Shown here in pieces: positions 63,038 to 64,000 of a DNA stretch of 64,000 bases. The notes beneath the pieces are model-generated. The model did no database searches. It was not told the DNA's origin and worked only from the letters and a program-made list of their open reading frames with translations. The translations under genes were made by a program, and so were the position numbers. Location: positions 1-64,000 of the forward strand of contig JAHEYF010000007.1 in the NCBI GenBank assembly GCA_023251755.1, read 5' to 3'. The DNA is from Bacteroidota bacterium (lineage in GTDB: Bacteria > Bacteroidota > Bacteroidia > B-17B0 > Aurantibacillaceae). Within the stretch, counting starts at the first letter, position 1. Every line of letters begins with the position of its first letter.

Positions 63038-63147
63038 TACCCGTTTAATAGTTCATTTGTTTACGTTATTCTAAAAAAAAATCCTCCACTTTTTTGATGG
63101 AGGATCACACAAATGAACTTAAGAACTATTGAACAGGTAAACGAATT
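63038..63147 (-). terminator. Nested terminator 3' of the universal stress protein gene
   Basis: An inner stem ATCCTCCA / TGGAGGAT (63081-63105) followed on the minus strand by nine T residues is a standard terminator. It is enclosed by an outer heptamer palindrome, CGTTTAATAGTTCATTTGT (left) against ACAAATGAAC and GAACTATTGAAC (right). The right arm begins within 20 bases of the stop. Confidence 0.75.
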
Positions 63148-63978
63148 CTACCCGTACATCCCCATGTGGGTAACACTCTCCCGTTTAAGTGGCCGGATGC
63201 TCAGCACAGGTATGTTTGAAATATCAATAACTTTCTGAGCGGTAGTCCCCACAAAAAATTCTTTCATACTCAATTCAGCCTTTGTCATAATCATAATTAA
63301 ATCTGCTTCAATTTTGTTGGCGTATTCAACCACTGTTTCTGCAATGTTATCGCTTACAATGGTTTTATTGGTACAGGCAATGCCTTTGCTTTTAATGTAT
63401 TGTTTTACCTGGTGCGCATAGGCGTGCAACTGGTTTTCGTATTTTTCATCCTTTGCCGAAAAAACACCTAAAATACGGATAGCAGCACCAAAATACCTTG
63501 CAAATTCAACAGCTTTATCCACTTTCTGGCGGGTTTCCTTGGTTAAATCGAGGGGCAATAAAATGTTTTCGCATCCATCCCTGTGGTCTTTACCACGGAT
63601 AGATATAATCGGGCAGGGGCTGTCGCGGATAAATTTGGAGGCACTCTGGCCCAGTACATCACCGGGGCTCATGTGCGATTCAAGTCCTACAATAATCATT
63701 GTGGCTTTTAGTTCCTCGGCAATCCTGACGGCTTCCTTGTAAATATTTCCTTTCACATTCATGAATTCGGTTTGTACACCCGATTCTTCCTGTGTTTTTT
63801 TAGCTAATTTGGTCACTTCATCAAATCGTTCTTCGCCCTGTTTTTCATAAACATGCAAAAGCATGATCTTTGAATTGGTGTACCTCGCCAGGTTGTAGGA
63901 CTGGCCAACAGCTAAAAGAGATTGTTCCGTGAAATCAAGTGGAATTAATATGACGTTCTTGGTTTTTTCGTCGCTCAT
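63148..63978 (-). CDS. Two-domain universal stress protein (UspA family)
   Basis: 276 residues from ATG 63978 (MSDEKTKNVILIPLDFTEQS). Two tandem Usp domains (about 5-140 and 145-275). The first has SKIMLLHVYE and a partly kept nucleotide loop, GLESHMSPGDVLGQSASKFI. The second ends KAELSMKEFFVGTTAQKVID. Such tandem Usp proteins bind ATP or act as stress regulators in the cytoplasm. Followed by a nested terminator, and upstream of valS in the same direction but with separate signals. Confidence 0.93.
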   Translation of the reverse strand: MSDEKTKNVILIPLDFTEQSLLAVGQSYNLARYTNSKIMLLHVYEKQGEERFDEVTKLAKKTQEESGVQTEFMNVKGNIYKEAVRIAEELKATMIIVGLESHMSPGDVLGQSASKFIRDSPCPIISIRGKDHRDGCENILLPLDLTKETRQKVDKAVEFARYFGAAIRILGVFSAKDEKYENQLHAYAHQVKQYIKSKGIACTNKTIVSDNIAETVVEYANKIEADLIMIMTKAELSMKEFFVGTTAQKVIDISNIPVLSIRPLKRESVTHMGMYG

Positions 63979-64000
63979 AAACAATTATATTTCTTTTAAT

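Noticed and set aside
1-64000. tRNA, rRNA, SRP RNA, riboswitch or IS element
   Set aside because: No cloverleaf, ribosomal segment, known riboswitch core or transposase was recognised by reading both strands; a covariance-model search would be needed to exclude small RNAs.

Overview
The window is chromosomal DNA of a Bacteroidota bacterium. Evidence: type IX secretion (T9SS) sorting domains on secreted proteins, SprB-type repeats, a region-1.1-less primary sigma factor, sigma-70 promoters of the Bacteroidota TTTG / TAnnTTTG type, bacillithiol synthesis (BshC), a PafA-type phosphatase, S9B dipeptidyl peptidase, two-domain M16 protease, tRNA hydroxylase MiaE and a bifunctional formiminotransferase-cyclodeaminase. 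No rRNA, tRNA, IS element, prophage or CRISPR array was found. The genus cannot be read from the sequence.

Layout. 1-5584: 5' part of a giant minus-strand surface protein (beta-helix, Ig-like domain, about 18 SprB/PKD modules) running off the left edge. 5.9-9.8 kb: PgeF/YfiH, a T9SS-exported GH25 lysozyme, a small Lys/Ala/Asp-rich exported protein, and FTCD. 10.1-15.9 kb: a three-gene MksF-MksE-MksB (Wadjet JetA-JetB-JetC) SMC-like operon with no JetD/MksG nuclease. 16.2-24.1 kb: bshC, a two-component system, GAPDH, rpoD and HtrA. 24.3-30.7 kb: dapF, several unknown proteins, a GNAT acetyltransferase, a seven-heme TPR lipoprotein and YajQ. 31-39.6 kb: PafA phosphatase, a PglF/FlaA1-type sugar-nucleotide dehydratase, an exported LRR protein, a class C serine hydrolase and DPP-IV. 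40.3-47.4 kb: a kinase-phospholyase fusion, MmcQ, a T9SS kelch protein, an exported methyltransferase-fold/ankyrin protein and an unknown beta-rich exported protein. 47.4-64 kb: glycosyltransferase, M16 protease, ffh, folD, a 7TM-PP2C phosphatase, an acyltransferase, murQ, YbjN-like, miaE, valS and a universal stress protein.

Most genes stand alone, separated by AT-rich gaps. Coupled exceptions are the SMC operon, the response regulator/histidine kinase pair, and an unknown gene joined to the GNAT gene by TGATG.

The most unusual signal is in the gaps. Nearly all are built from degenerate tandem words with a 7-base period, plus one 8-base family (AGCTAATC). They are often arranged as imperfect palindromes directly after stop codons. 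The 8-base word carries stop codons in all three forward frames and supplies the final codons of some genes. Related words also lie in frame inside two genes, the multiheme cytochrome and valS. This repeat grammar and the JetD-less condensin operon are the best candidates for something undescribed.
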